Shown: positions 1-8,826 of the stretch, one piece after another
How the letters are laid out: the number at the start of each line of letters is the position of its first letter
Position numbering within the stretch: the stretch's first letter is position 1
From: Microbacterium timonense
Lineage (GTDB): Bacteria; Actinomycetota; Actinomycetes; Actinomycetales; Microbacteriaceae
Length of the DNA stretch: 64,000 nucleotides
Reading direction: 5' to 3'
NCBI RefSeq assembly: GCF_900292075.1
Contig: NZ_OLMV01000001.1
Span: 186,001 to 250,000 of the forward strand
Made by a program: the position numbers and the translations under genes
The notes under the pieces: generated by a model
Database searches by the model: none
Seen by the model: the letters and a program-made list of their open reading frames with translations, nothing else
What the model was told of the DNA's origin: nothing

Positions 1-1089
1 GTCACCAGCATCCTGATCCTGATGGCCTTCCCGGTGCTCGCGGCCGCGATCCTCGCCGCGGCCGCCGACCGCGTACTGGGCTCTCACATCTACGATCCCG
101 CCAACGGCGGCGTGCTGCTGTGGCAGCACCTGTTCTGGTTCTTCGGGCACCCCGAGGTCTACATCATCGCGCTGCCGTTCTTCGGCATCGTCTCCGAGGT
201 CTTCCCGGTGTTCAGCCGCAAGCCGATCTTCGGGTACAAGACCCTGGTGTACGCGACGATCGCGATCGCCGCGCTGTCGGTGGCGGTGTGGGCGCACCAC
301 ATGTATGTCACGGGTGCGGTGCTGCTGCCGTTCTTCGCGCTCATGACGATGCTCATCGCGGTGCCGACCGGGGTGAAGATCTTCAACTGGATCGGCACCA
401 TGTGGCGAGGCTCGGTGACGTTCGAGACGCCGATGGTCTTCGCGCTCGGCTTCCTCGTGTCGTTCGTCTTCGGCGGCCTCACGGGCGTGATCCTCGCCTC
501 GCCGCCGCTGGACTTCCATCTGTCCGACTCGTACTTCGTCGTCGCGCACTTCCACTACGTGGTGTTCGGCACGGTGGTGTTCGCGATGTTCGCCGGGTTC
601 TACTTCTGGTGGCCGAAGTGGACCGGCAAGATGCTCAACGAGCGGTTGGGGTACGTGCACTTCTGGATGCTGTTCATCGGCTTCCACATGACGTTCCTCA
701 TCCAGCACTGGCTCGGTGTCGACGGCATGGTCCGCCGCTACGCGGACTACTCCGAGGCCGACGGCTGGACGTGGCAGAACCAGGTGTCCACGATCGGCGC
801 CGTGCTGCTGGGCGCTTCGATGATCCCGTTCCTGTTCAACGTGTGGATCACCTCGCGCAAGGCGCCCAAGGTGACCGTGAACGACCCGTGGGGTTATGGC
901 GCGTCGCTCGAGTGGGCGACCTCGTGCCCGCCGCCGCGGCACAACTTCACGTCGATTCCGCGGATTCGCAGCGAGCGGCCCGCGTTCGACCTGAACCACC
1001 CCGAGGCGGGCATCCCGGTGGGCGTGGGCCCGGCCAAGGACGCTCCCGAAGCCCCGGTTGCCGACGTCGCAGATGGAGAGGTGAAGTAA
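1..1089 (+). CDS. ctaD: Cytochrome c oxidase subunit I, C-terminal part (start lies outside window)
   Basis: Catalytic subunit of the aa3 oxidase: membrane protein that reduces O2 to water and pumps protons. The frame is open from base 1, so this is the 3' part of the gene (362 codons visible; the full family is about 550-590 aa). Visible active-site residues are the HPEVY motif at visible residues 50-54 (CuB histidine and cross-linked tyrosine), the His-His pair at 99-100 (CuB ligands) and HFH at 183-185 (heme a3 and heme a ligands). Many hydrophobic helices follow, then a short soluble tail. It is followed at once by ctaF, indicating one operon (ctaC would be expected just upstream). Confidence 0.97.
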   Translation, partial: VTSILILMAFPVLAAAILAAAADRVLGSHIYDPANGGVLLWQHLFWFFGHPEVYIIALPFFGIVSEVFPVFSRKPIFGYKTLVYATIAIAALSVAVWAHHMYVTGAVLLPFFALMTMLIAVPTGVKIFNWIGTMWRGSVTFETPMVFALGFLVSFVFGGLTGVILASPPLDFHLSDSYFVVAHFHYVVFGTVVFAMFAGFYFWWPKWTGKMLNERLGYVHFWMLFIGFHMTFLIQHWLGVDGMVRRYADYSEADGWTWQNQVSTIGAVLLGASMIPFLFNVWITSRKAPKVTVNDPWGYGASLEWATSCPPPRHNFTSIPRIRSERPAFDLNHPEAGIPVGVGPAKDAPEAPVADVADGEVK

Positions 1090-1554
1090 GTGCGTACCAA
1101 CGCCGGACTCTGGTGGCTGCTGTCCGCCTTCTTCTTCCTCGTGTTCGTTGCGTACACGGTGTGGAACCTGATCTCGCACTGGGACACCAACCTCACGGGT
1201 GAGCAGTCCCTCTGGCGGACCGCCACGCTCTCGATCGAATGGGTCGGCAGCATCGCGCTGCTGTTCACCGCCTTCATGGCGGCGCTCATCGCCTTCTACG
1301 TCGGCCGCGTCCACAAGGCGCAGGGTGGCGAGCTTCCCGAAGACGTGCTGACCGCCGACATCGACGACGGAGACCCGGAGCTCGGCGAGTTCAGCCCGTG
1401 GTCGTGGTGGCCCATCGTGCTGGCGTTCTCGGCAGCGCTCGGCATGATCGGACTCGCCGTCGGCGCCTGGCTCATGCCCATCGGCATCGGCGTGTTCGTC
1501 GTCGCCATCGTCGGCTGGGTCTACGAGTACTACCGCGGGTACTTCGCCCGCTGA
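1090..1554 (+). CDS. ctaF: Cytochrome c oxidase subunit IV, actinobacterial type
   Basis: Small membrane subunit of the actinobacterial aa3 oxidase, thought to stabilise the complex. The 154 aa protein has four hydrophobic segments at roughly residues 6-28, 48-72, 102-122 and 124-145, with an acidic loop (about 80-98) between the second and third. This matches the length and plan of the actinobacterial subunit IV family. GTG start is directly after the ctaD stop codon (no gap), so translation is probably coupled. It is the last gene of the ctaD operon in this window. Confidence 0.93.
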   Translation: MRTNAGLWWLLSAFFFLVFVAYTVWNLISHWDTNLTGEQSLWRTATLSIEWVGSIALLFTAFMAALIAFYVGRVHKAQGGELPEDVLTADIDDGDPELGEFSPWSWWPIVLAFSAALGMIGLAVGAWLMPIGIGVFVVAIVGWVYEYYRGYFAR

Positions 1555-1609
1555 TCCCGTCCGCGATCGGCTGAATGGCTCGTCTCGCGACCGACGTGGG
1601 GCCCCGTCG

Positions 1610-2419
1610 ATGACGGAGCCCCGCGTCCGTGTGCGCGCGGCCGCTTTCTCAGAGAGTGGACCGCACCGCAGCGTCAATCAGGATTCCGCCTTCACGTCAC
1701 CGTGGGGCGCGGCTGTCGCCGACGGAGTGGGAGGGGGCCCTGCCGGTGACTTGGCATCGGCCGCGTTCCTGCATCGCCTGGTTGCCGGCCGTCCCGCCGG
1801 ATTGGATGCGGAGGAGCTTGCCACTCGCATCCGCGGCGCCAACTGGGACCTGCGTGCGCACGTGGATCGGGATCCTGCCCTTCGGGGCATGTCGACGACG
1901 TTCACCGGCGTCTTCGCTTCTCGCCGGGGCGGGATGCTGCTCGCGCACACCGGCGACTCCCGCGCGTATCTGGTGCGCTCCGGCCACATGTGGCAGCTGA
2001 GCCGCGACGACTCCTTCGTGCAGGCGCTCGTCGATCAAGGCCTGGTGACCCCCGAGGATGCCGTGCACCATCCGCGACGCAACGTGATCACGGCGTCCCT
2101 CAGCGGCGACGAGCGTGATGCGGCCGTGATCGCCGAGTATGAGGCAGCGGCGGGGGACCGCTGGCTGCTGTGCAGCGACGGTCTGACCGACTATGTCGCC
2201 GACGCCGACATCCTCGCTGTGCTCGCGGACCCCACCGACGCGGAGACGGCCGCCCGGCGTTGCGTCGAGCTCGCGCTGGAAGCAGATTCCCATGACAACG
2301 TCACCGTCGTCGTGTGCGACGTCGCAGAGGGCGGCTTCAGCGCGGGGGAGGTGCAAGCGGAGGCGTCGTTCTACGGCGCCGCCGCCGGTCGTTTCACCGA
2401 GGAGTTCGATCCGTCCTGA
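1610..2419 (+). CDS. PP2C-family serine/threonine protein phosphatase
   Basis: Soluble metal-dependent protein phosphatase (269 aa, the usual size of bacterial single-domain PP2C). Metal-binding motifs are all present: NQD near residue 23, VADGVGGGPAGD near 36-47, HTGDSRAYL near 111, LCSDGLTD near 186-193 and the final DSHDN near 224-228. No transmembrane segment. It likely reverses Ser/Thr phosphorylation by Pkn-type kinases, but no kinase lies nearby and the target is unknown. It sits 56 bp after ctaF and converges with the rhodanese gene, the two stop codons being only 3 bp apart. Confidence 0.9.
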   Translation: MTEPRVRVRAAAFSESGPHRSVNQDSAFTSPWGAAVADGVGGGPAGDLASAAFLHRLVAGRPAGLDAEELATRIRGANWDLRAHVDRDPALRGMSTTFTGVFASRRGGMLLAHTGDSRAYLVRSGHMWQLSRDDSFVQALVDQGLVTPEDAVHHPRRNVITASLSGDERDAAVIAEYEAAAGDRWLLCSDGLTDYVADADILAVLADPTDAETAARRCVELALEADSHDNVTVVVCDVAEGGFSAGEVQAEASFYGAAAGRFTEEFDPS

Positions 2420-2422
2420 GCG

Positions 2423-2842
2423 TCAGCGCGACACCGGCGCGCGGACGACCATCACCTGCGGGTCGAAGACGCGCGGAAGCGGCCCTTCGTCGTTCTCCGT
2501 GGGCTGGCCTTCGCGTACCCAGTACTCATAGCCCCCGATCATCTCCTTGACCGTGTAGCCCAGCCTGGCGAACTCGAGGGCGCCCTTCGTCGCGGCGTTG
2601 CACCCAGGGCTCCAGCAGTAGACGACGACCGGCGTCGACACGGGGATCTCGCGCGGCGCACGCTCCGCGATGTCGCGATACGGCATGTGCACCGCGCCCC
2701 GGATGCGTCCCTGCGCCCACGCCTCTTCACCCCGCACGTCGACCAGGATGAACGGTTCGCCGGCCTTCTGCGCCGCATACACGTCGGAGGCGTCGGTCTC
2801 GAGGGCGAGCTTGGCGGCGAAGTACGAGAGAGCGTCGGTCAT
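2423..2842 (-). CDS. Rhodanese-like domain protein
   Basis: Single rhodanese domain (139 aa), a sulfur-transfer fold. The active-site loop reads YCWSPGCN with the catalytic cysteine in the expected place after a VVVYC strand, and the domain ends with a typical GGYEYW segment. An N-terminal helix of about 30 residues precedes the domain. Substrate is unknown. A TAGCGT -10 box ends 6 bp before the ATG, so the mRNA is probably leaderless and the gene has its own promoter separate from the qcr operon upstream. Confidence 0.88.
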   Translation of the reverse strand: MTDALSYFAAKLALETDASDVYAAQKAGEPFILVDVRGEEAWAQGRIRGAVHMPYRDIAERAPREIPVSTPVVVYCWSPGCNAATKGALEFARLGYTVKEMIGGYEYWVREGQPTENDEGPLPRVFDPQVMVVRAPVSR

Positions 2843-2848
2843 GCTTTC

Positions 2849-2854
2849 ACGCTA
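2849..2854 (-). promoter_or_regulatory. -10 box of the rhodanese gene (leaderless)
   Basis: TAGCGT on the minus strand, 6 bp before the ATG at 2842. Same geometry as many other starts in this window. Confidence 0.55.
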
Positions 2855-2948
2855 GTGGCCGGCCTCGCGGCCCGGGCGCCGGGACGACGCCAACCCCCGC
2901 CGGATTCCTGCCGTTTCCGTTCGGCGTTCGGCACCGCGTGAAACGCAG

Positions 2949-2987
2949 GATGCCCCGGCACGATCGCGAAGATCGTGCCGGGGCATC
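2949..2987 (-). terminator. Strong hairpin terminator after qcrB
   Basis: Perfect 17-bp inverted repeat (2949-2965 with 2971-2987) around the 5-nt loop GCGAA (TTCGC in the minus-strand transcript), 17 bp past the qcrB stop. It ends the ctaE-qcrCAB transcript; no long T run follows, as is common at high GC. Confidence 0.85.
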
Positions 2988-3003
2988 GGCGAACGGAGAG
3001 GAC

Positions 3004-4857
3004 CTACTCGTCGTCGGCCTTGTCGCGGCTCTGTGGCGTCGTGCCCGTATCCGGATCGGGGATGATGACGTTCGACGGCCGCACCGGCACTTCGCCGTGC
3101 TTTCCGTCGTCGATCGGTCGGTGCGGAGCGTCGGGTACACCGGCGCGCTCGTGGGCGCCCTGGAGCTCGGCATCCTCCTCGACCGCGATGTGGTCCAGCG
3201 CATGGTGCTGGTGCGCCAGAGCAGCGTCGAGCTCGCCCTGCGTGACGGGGGTGAGACGGTCCTCGAAGAACCAGCGCGACACCGAAGCGCGCAGGTTCTC
3301 GTGCCACGGGATGCGACCCTTCGCGTTCGGGCGCACGACGAGAGGCTCGTATCCGCCGAAGTCGGCGAGCTTGAACCGCTCGTACTCGTCGACGGGCTGG
3401 TGCACCTCGATGTACTCGCCGCCGGGGAGACGGACGATACGACCGGACTCGTACCCGTGCAGGACGATCTCACGGTCCTTCTTCTGCAGCGCGATGCAGA
3501 TGCGCTTGGTGACGAAGTACGCGATCACGGGTCCCACGATGAGAAGGGCCTGCAGTGTGTGGATGACACCTTCCATCGTCAGCCAGAAGTGCGTGGCGAT
3601 GATGTCGGAGGATGCCGCCGCCCACAGGACCGCGTAGAACGTCACACCGGCGGCACCGATGGCCGTGCGCGTGGCCGCGTTGCGGGGACGCTCGGCGATG
3701 TGGTGCTCGCGCTTGTCACCGGTGACCCACGCCTCGATGAAGGGGTAGATCAGGACGATGACGATGAACAGGCCGAGGATGACCAGCGGAACGATGATGT
3801 TGAACGACCAGGTCCGGTCGAGGAAGACGACCTCCCAGCCCGGCGGGATCAGTCGCAGCATGCCGTCCGCGAAGCCGATGTACCAGTCGGGCTGCGTGCC
3901 CGCCGACACCGGGGACGGGTCGTACGGACCGTAGTTCCAGATGGGGTTGATCGTGAACAGCGACGCGATGAGCACGATGACGCCGAACGTGATGAACAGG
4001 AAGCCGCCCATCTTCGACATGTAGACCGGCATCATCGGGTAGCCGACCACGACGCTGTTGGTGCGTCCTGCCCCGGCGAACTGCGTGTGCTTGTTGATCA
4101 CCATGAGCATGAGGTGCAGCACGAGCAGCCCCACCAGGATCGCCGGCAGCAGCAGGATGTGCAGCGTGTACAGGCGGCCGACGATCGCGTCGCCGGGGAA
4201 CTGCCCGCCGAACAGCAGGAACGAGGTCCACGTGCCGATGATCGGGATGCCCTTGATCATGCCGTCGATGATGCGCAGACCGTTGCCGGAGAGGACGTCG
4301 TCGGGCAGCGAGTATCCCGTGAAGCCCTCGCCCATCGCGAGGATGAAGAGGATGAAGCCGATCACCCAGTTCAGCTCGCGCGGCTTGCGGAAGGCGCCCG
4401 TGAAGAACACGCGAAGCATGTGGACGCCGATGCCGGCCACGAACACCAGAGCCGCCCAGTGGTGGATCTGCCGGACGAGAAGGCCGCCGCGAAGGTCGAA
4501 CGAGATCTCGAGGGTCGAGGCCATGGCCGCCGACATCTCGATGCCGCGCATGGGCACGAACGCGCCGGTGTAGTGCGTCTCGACCATCGAGGCCTGGAAG
4601 AAGAAGGTCAGGAACGTACCCGACAGCAGCACGACGACGAAGCTCCACAGAGCGATCTCGCCGAGCATGAACGACCAGTGGTCGGGGAAGATCTTGCGAC
4701 CGAGCTCCTTGACGAACCCGGAGAGGCTCGTCCGCTCGTCGATGTAGTTCGCCGTCGCGCCGATGAAGCGTCCGCCGAGAGGCTTCTCGCGTCCGTTCGG
4801 GGACGTAGGAGCCGCGGGGGGAGCCTCAGGCCGCTCGGTGGTGGTTGCGGTGCTCAA
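3004..4857 (-). CDS. qcrB: Cytochrome bc1 complex, cytochrome b subunit
   Basis: Membrane subunit carrying the two b hemes and the quinol sites of the menaquinol:cytochrome c reductase. The 617 aa protein has the cytochrome b core with heme-ligating histidines in IHHWAALVFVAGIGVH and in LHILLLP...LHLMLM, and further C-terminal helices. The WNYGPYDPSP segment resembles the actinobacterial Qo region. A hydrophilic C-terminal extension of roughly 100 residues, typical of actinobacterial QcrB, ends the protein. The ATG overlaps the qcrA stop by 4 bp. Last gene of ctaE-qcrC-qcrA-qcrB. Confidence 0.97.
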   Translation of the reverse strand: MSTATTTERPEAPPAAPTSPNGREKPLGGRFIGATANYIDERTSLSGFVKELGRKIFPDHWSFMLGEIALWSFVVVLLSGTFLTFFFQASMVETHYTGAFVPMRGIEMSAAMASTLEISFDLRGGLLVRQIHHWAALVFVAGIGVHMLRVFFTGAFRKPRELNWVIGFILFILAMGEGFTGYSLPDDVLSGNGLRIIDGMIKGIPIIGTWTSFLLFGGQFPGDAIVGRLYTLHILLLPAILVGLLVLHLMLMVINKHTQFAGAGRTNSVVVGYPMMPVYMSKMGGFLFITFGVIVLIASLFTINPIWNYGPYDPSPVSAGTQPDWYIGFADGMLRLIPPGWEVVFLDRTWSFNIIVPLVILGLFIVIVLIYPFIEAWVTGDKREHHIAERPRNAATRTAIGAAGVTFYAVLWAAASSDIIATHFWLTMEGVIHTLQALLIVGPVIAYFVTKRICIALQKKDREIVLHGYESGRIVRLPGGEYIEVHQPVDEYERFKLADFGGYEPLVVRPNAKGRIPWHENLRASVSRWFFEDRLTPVTQGELDAALAHQHHALDHIAVEEDAELQGAHERAGVPDAPHRPIDDGKHGEVPVRPSNVIIPDPDTGTTPQSRDKADDE

Positions 4858-5933
4858 TGACGCTCCCAGAAGCTCGGGCCGACAGGTTCGAGGAAGTCAC
4901 TGCGGGCGACGAGGTAGCCCTCGTCGTCGACGGTGATCGGCAGCTGCGGCAGCGGACGGGCAGCCGGTCCGAAGATGACCTTCGCGTGGTCGGTCACGTC
5001 GAACTGCGACTGGTGGCAGGGGCACAGCAGATGGTGGGTCTGCTGCTCGTAGAGGGCGACGGGGCAGCCGACGTGCGTGCAGACCTTGGAGTAGGCGACG
5101 ATGCCGTTGTACGACCACTCCTTGCGCTCCTCGGACTCGACGAGCTGCTCCGGGAGCAGACGGACCAGCAGCACGATGGCCTTGGCCTTCTGGTCCAGGT
5201 AGCCCTCGCTGTGCTCCATCTCGGCCAGCGCCTCGGGAATGACGTGCACGGCCGAGCCGAGCGTGAGGTCGGCGGCGCGGATCGGTTCGCCCGACGGGTC
5301 GTGCGCCAGGCGCATGCCCTTCTTCCACATCGTGTGCTCGAGGAGGTACACCGGGTCCCCGGCGTTGGGCTCCTCGGGCGAGTTGAACGGTGCGAGGCCG
5401 CGGAACAGCACCACACCGGGCACGACCGAGGCGACGAGGGCGGCGATGAGCGAGTTGCGGATCATCACGCGGCGGCCGAAGCCGGATTCCTCGTTGGCGT
5501 CGGCGAAGGCCTTGATGGCCGCCTCACGCGTGGTGTCGCGACCACGCGTCGCATGCCGCGGCTCGACGAACTCGCGGTCGGACATGACCGCCTTCGACCA
5601 GTGGATCGCGCCGATGCCGATGGCCAGCAGAGCCAGGGCGATGCCCAGACCCACGAAGAGGTTGTTGTGGCGGATGTCGATCAGCCGCCCGCTCTCGATC
5701 GGGAAGAGCATGTAGGCGGCGACCGCCCAGATGCTGCCCGCGATCGACAGGTAGAACAGCGTGTACACGGTGCGGACCGCGCGCTTCATCGAAGCCGGGT
5801 CCTTGTCCGTCATCCGCTCGCGGTGCGGGGGGAGGCCAGGGTTGCGCACCGGGTCGGGGACCGCGACGGCGAGCCCGGGGGAGGGCTTCCAGGAAGCCCT
5901 CTCGTGCTCGAGCGGGTCGTCCTCGTGGGCCAT
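4854..5933 (-). CDS. qcrA: Cytochrome bc1 complex, Rieske iron-sulfur subunit
   Basis: Carries the 2Fe-2S cluster that passes electrons from menaquinol to cytochrome c. At 359 aa it is longer than the mitochondrial type and has the actinobacterial N-terminal part with three membrane segments (two near residues 55-105, one near 165-185). The cluster motifs are CTHVGC and CPCHQSQF in the C-terminal third, with the two Cys/His pairs intact. It lies between qcrC (37 bp upstream) and qcrB (4-bp overlap). Confidence 0.97.
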   Translation of the reverse strand: MAHEDDPLEHERASWKPSPGLAVAVPDPVRNPGLPPHRERMTDKDPASMKRAVRTVYTLFYLSIAGSIWAVAAYMLFPIESGRLIDIRHNNLFVGLGIALALLAIGIGAIHWSKAVMSDREFVEPRHATRGRDTTREAAIKAFADANEESGFGRRVMIRNSLIAALVASVVPGVVLFRGLAPFNSPEEPNAGDPVYLLEHTMWKKGMRLAHDPSGEPIRAADLTLGSAVHVIPEALAEMEHSEGYLDQKAKAIVLLVRLLPEQLVESEERKEWSYNGIVAYSKVCTHVGCPVALYEQQTHHLLCPCHQSQFDVTDHAKVIFGPAARPLPQLPITVDDEGYLVARSDFLEPVGPSFWERH

Positions 5934-5970
5934 GCTGCTCCTCGTCAGTGTTGCGTGGGGGTGTTCGTGA

Positions 5971-6801
5971 TCAGTTGGACTTCGCCGTGATCCACACGGT
6001 GATGGCGATCAGCGAACCGATCCCGAAGATCCAGATGAAGAGGCCCTCGGACACGGGGCCCAGGGAGCCGAGCGTGAAGCCGCCGACGGACTCCTCGTTC
6101 TGCAGGAAGAGGAGATACGTGATGATGTCGCGCTTCTCTTCGGTGGTCAGCGTCATGTCGTTGAACACCGGCATGTTCTGCGGCCCGGTCACCATCGCGG
6201 CGTACATGTTCAGCGCGCTGGTGGTGTGCAGGTTGGGGGCGTACTTGCCCTCCGTGAGAGCACCGCCGGCGCCGGCGACGTTGTGGCACATCGCGCAGTT
6301 GATGCGGAACAGCTCGCCGCCCTCGGACTCGTTCCCCTGGCCGTCGAGGATCTTCTCGTCGGGGTAGGTCGGTCCTGGTGCGATGGACTGCACGTACGCG
6401 CCGATCGCGGCGATCTGCTCCTCGGTGAACTGCGGCGGCTTCTGCGGCGCCTGGGGGCCCTGCTTCTGCAGCGGCATGCGGCCGGTGCTCATCTGGAAGT
6501 GCACCGCGAGCTCGCCGACGCCGTACAGCGAGGGGCCGTCGTCGGTGCCCTGCACGTCGAGCCCGTGGCAGGTGGCGCAGTTCGCCTGGAAGAGCTTCTT
6601 GCCGTCCTCCACGCCGAGCGCCGAGTTCACGGCGGTCTCGGGAGTGGTCGCCGCCATCGCGGCGGACGCGCCGGCGTAGACGCCGCCCGTGATCAGCAGG
6701 CCGATGCCGATGAGTGCGGCGGCCGCCCAGGGGCTGCGACGGCCCTGCGCACGGTCGTTGGGTACGCGACGGTCTCGGGGACGCCTGGTCTCTCGTGCCA
6801 T
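5971..6801 (-). CDS. qcrC: Cytochrome bc1 complex, diheme cytochrome c subunit
   Basis: Membrane-bound c-type cytochrome that links bc1 directly to the aa3 oxidase, replacing soluble cytochrome c in actinobacteria. The 276 aa protein has an N-terminal signal-anchor (about residues 25-48), two heme c motifs CATCH (75-79) and CAMCH (169-173), and a C-terminal anchor (about 250-270). The open frame continues upstream across ctaE, but the ATG at 6801 is chosen because it gives the normal N-terminus and avoids overlapping ctaE. Confidence 0.95.
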   Translation of the reverse strand: MARETRRPRDRRVPNDRAQGRRSPWAAAALIGIGLLITGGVYAGASAAMAATTPETAVNSALGVEDGKKLFQANCATCHGLDVQGTDDGPSLYGVGELAVHFQMSTGRMPLQKQGPQAPQKPPQFTEEQIAAIGAYVQSIAPGPTYPDEKILDGQGNESEGGELFRINCAMCHNVAGAGGALTEGKYAPNLHTTSALNMYAAMVTGPQNMPVFNDMTLTTEEKRDIITYLLFLQNEESVGGFTLGSLGPVSEGLFIWIFGIGSLIAITVWITAKSN

Positions 6802-6821
6802 GTCGGGAATCAGCTCCGGTC

Positions 6822-7463
6822 TTATCGCAGGAAGTAGATGACGAGGAACAGGGCGATCCACACGACGTCGACGAAGTGCCAGTAGTACGACACGACGATC
6901 GAGGACGTCATCTCCTTGCGCCCGAAGTTCTTGACGGCGTAAGCCCGTCCGATCACGAGGAGGAAGGCGATGAGACCGCCCGTCACATGGAGGGCGTGGA
7001 AACCGGTGGTGAGGTAGAACGCCGACGCGTACGCGTTCGCGGTGATCGGCATGCCCTCGGTGACGAGCTGGGCGTACTCCCACACCTGACCCGACACGAA
7101 GATGGCGCCCAGCGCGAACGTGAGCCAGAACCACTCGACCATTCCCCAGCCCAGCCAGCCGCGCTTCTTCAGCGAGTAGGGCTGGAAGCGCTCGGCGGCG
7201 AACACGCCCATCTGGCACGTGACGGACGACAGCACGAGGATGATCGTGTTGACCGTCGCGTAGGGGATGTTCAGCAGCTGCGTCTCCTGCGCCCACAGAT
7301 CGGGCGAGGTGCTGCGCAGGGTGAAGTAGATCGCGAACAGGCCCGCGAAGAACATCACCTCGCTGCCGAGCCACACGATGGTTCCGACGGCGACCGGATC
7401 CGGCCGCTTGACGGACCGCATGGCCTGGGAGTAGGTCGCTGTGGAGGTCGTCACGTTCCCCAT
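6822..7463 (-). CDS. ctaE: Cytochrome c oxidase subunit III
   Basis: Five-helix membrane subunit of the aa3 oxidase that stabilises CtaD. The ATG at 7463 gives 213 aa, the normal length for actinobacteria; the frame stays open further upstream but that part is not conserved-looking and would cover the promoter. Typical features are the [18 protein letters not shown] segment and the C-terminal [14 protein letters not shown] motif. First gene of the ctaE-qcrCAB operon, 20 bp before qcrC. Confidence 0.95.
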   Translation of the reverse strand: MGNVTTSTATYSQAMRSVKRPDPVAVGTIVWLGSEVMFFAGLFAIYFTLRSTSPDLWAQETQLLNIPYATVNTIILVLSSVTCQMGVFAAERFQPYSLKKRGWLGWGMVEWFWLTFALGAIFVSGQVWEYAQLVTEGMPITANAYASAFYLTTGFHALHVTGGLIAFLLVIGRAYAVKNFGRKEMTSSIVVSYYWHFVDVVWIALFLVIYFLR

Positions 7464-7497
7464 TATGGCCGATTCAGGCGCCCGATTTTCGCATCCG

Positions 7498-7503
7498 AGC
7501 GTA
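7498..7503 (-). promoter_or_regulatory. Candidate -10 box of the ctaE-qcrCAB operon
   Basis: TACGCT on the minus strand, 34 bp before the ctaE ATG. The position about 17 bp further upstream (the -35 region) abuts the palindrome at 7525-7538. Confidence 0.45.
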
Positions 7504-7524
7504 TGTCGGGGCGTGCCCGTGAAC

Positions 7525-7538
7525 TTAGGGGAACCTAA
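7525..7538. promoter_or_regulatory. Palindromic operator candidate resembling part of a DtxR/IdeR iron box
   Basis: TTAGGGGAACCTAA, with arms TTAGG and CCTAA. It matches 12 of 14 bases of the last 14 positions of the DtxR/IdeR consensus as I know it, but the first 5 bases of the 19-bp consensus are not matched. It lies at the ctaE -35 region. Protein binding is inference only. Confidence 0.4.
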
Positions 7539-7610
7539 AAGAACTCTGCGACTCTGCCATGAACACGTGGTGAAGTCGCAGAATCGGCGCGGCGGTGCGC
7601 TCCCTGTCAC

Positions 7611-7626
7611 GAATCGGTTCCGATTC
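7611..7626. promoter_or_regulatory. Operator candidate at the trpD promoter
   Basis: GAATCGGTTCCGATTC, a perfect 7-2-7 inverted repeat overlapping the -35 region of the trpD promoter. A further half site GAATCGG lies at 7581-7587, exactly 30 bp (about three helical turns) upstream. Confidence 0.45.
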
Positions 7627-7637
7627 CCGCGCGCGAC

Positions 7638-7643
7638 TAGGCT
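7638..7643 (+). promoter_or_regulatory. -10 box of trpD (leaderless)
   Basis: TAGGCT, 8 bp before the trpD ATG at 7652. Confidence 0.5.
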
Positions 7644-7651
7644 TCTGCGTT

Positions 7652-8713
7652 ATGGCGGAGCTGTACACGTGGCCGGGGATCCTCACGACTTTGCTCGAGA
7701 AGCGGGACCTCAGCGTCTCGGAGTCGACGTGGGCCATGCGGCAGATCATGACGGGCACCGCCACGCCGTCTCAGCTGTCGGGATTCCTCGTCGCGCTGCG
7801 GGCGAAGGGCGAGACGGTCGACGAGATCGTCGGCTTCCGGGACGCGATCCTTGAGGCGGCGCTGCCCCTTCCCGTGGATGCTGCGGTGCTCGACATCGTG
7901 GGCACCGGGGGCGACCGCTTCGGAACGGTGAACGTCTCGACCATGTCGGCGCTCGTCGCTGCGGCATCCGGGGTCCCGGTCGTCAAGCACGGCAACAAGG
8001 CGGCCAGCTCGTCGTCGGGGTCTTCGGACGTGCTCAGCGCGCTGGGCGTCGACCTCACGCTCTCGCCGGACGCGGTGGCCGAGACGCTCTCACGAGCGGG
8101 GATCACTTTCGCGTTCGCCGCGGCCTTCCACCCCGGGTTCAAGCACGCCGGCCCCACGCGCAGCGAGCTCGGCGTGCCGACGGTGTTCAACTTCCTGGGA
8201 CCGCTGTGCAACCCGGCCCGGGCCGAAGCGAACGCGGTGGGTGTCGCGCACCTGGACCGCGTGCCGCTCATCACGGGAGTCTTCCGCACCAGGGGAGCCA
8301 CAGCACTGGTGTTCCGCGGTGACGACGGGCTGGACGAGCTGACGACGACCGGGCACAGCCGCTTGTGGGAGGTCAGCCTCGGCGACATCCACGAACACGA
8401 CCTGGACCCCCGGGACCTCGGCATCCCGCTCGCCGACATCGACGATCTGCTCGGTGGCGACCCGGCCCACAACGCGGCCGTGGTCCGCCGGGTCCTCAGC
8501 GGCGAGGAAGGGCCGGTCCGCGACATCGTGCTGCTCAACGCCGCGGCGGGGATCGTCGCCTACCGTCTGTTCCGCGACGCGACGCAGGTGCAGCGCCCGA
8601 TCCTCGAACGCCTGGCCGAGGCCCGGGACGACGCCGCGTCCGCCATCGACAGCGGTGGGGCCTCGGCAACGCTCGACCGCTGGATCGAGACCACCCGCGC
8701 CCTGGCCTCCTGA
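7652..8713 (+). CDS. trpD: Anthranilate phosphoribosyltransferase
   Basis: Second step of tryptophan synthesis: joins anthranilate and PRPP in the cytosol. The 353 aa protein shows the family signatures GTGGDRFGTVNVST (PRPP loop), VKHGNKAASSSSGSSD and the later HPGFKHAGPTRSELGVPT segment. The ATG at 7652 follows a TAGGCT box by 8 bp and gives the usual N-terminus; a longer in-frame start is rejected because it would span the promoter. No other trp genes are in the window, so this is a stand-alone trpD, as often seen in Microbacteriaceae. Confidence 0.95.
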   Translation: MAELYTWPGILTTLLEKRDLSVSESTWAMRQIMTGTATPSQLSGFLVALRAKGETVDEIVGFRDAILEAALPLPVDAAVLDIVGTGGDRFGTVNVSTMSALVAAASGVPVVKHGNKAASSSSGSSDVLSALGVDLTLSPDAVAETLSRAGITFAFAAAFHPGFKHAGPTRSELGVPTVFNFLGPLCNPARAEANAVGVAHLDRVPLITGVFRTRGATALVFRGDDGLDELTTTGHSRLWEVSLGDIHEHDLDPRDLGIPLADIDDLLGGDPAHNAAVVRRVLSGEEGPVRDIVLLNAAAGIVAYRLFRDATQVQRPILERLAEARDDAASAIDSGGASATLDRWIETTRALAS

Positions 8714-8783
8714 TTTTGCCGCGCTTTCCCGCCGGCGGCGGCTCGCCGAGCACCGGGTCTTCCGCGTCGGTGCCCGGCGCCGC

Positions 8784-8789
8784 TAGCGT
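8784..8789 (+). promoter_or_regulatory. -10 box upstream of the small membrane protein at 8827
   Basis: TAGCGT, 37 bp before the ATG; here a short leader with a GGAG ribosome site (8817-8820) follows. Confidence 0.45.
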
Positions 8790-8826
8790 GTGGCCCGGGA
8801 GGCGACCGTCGCGTTTGGAGGACGAC

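Noticed and set aside
6802-7374. N-terminal extension of qcrC
   Set aside because: In-frame opening runs across ctaE; the ATG at 6801 gives the correct signal-anchor and two heme motifs.
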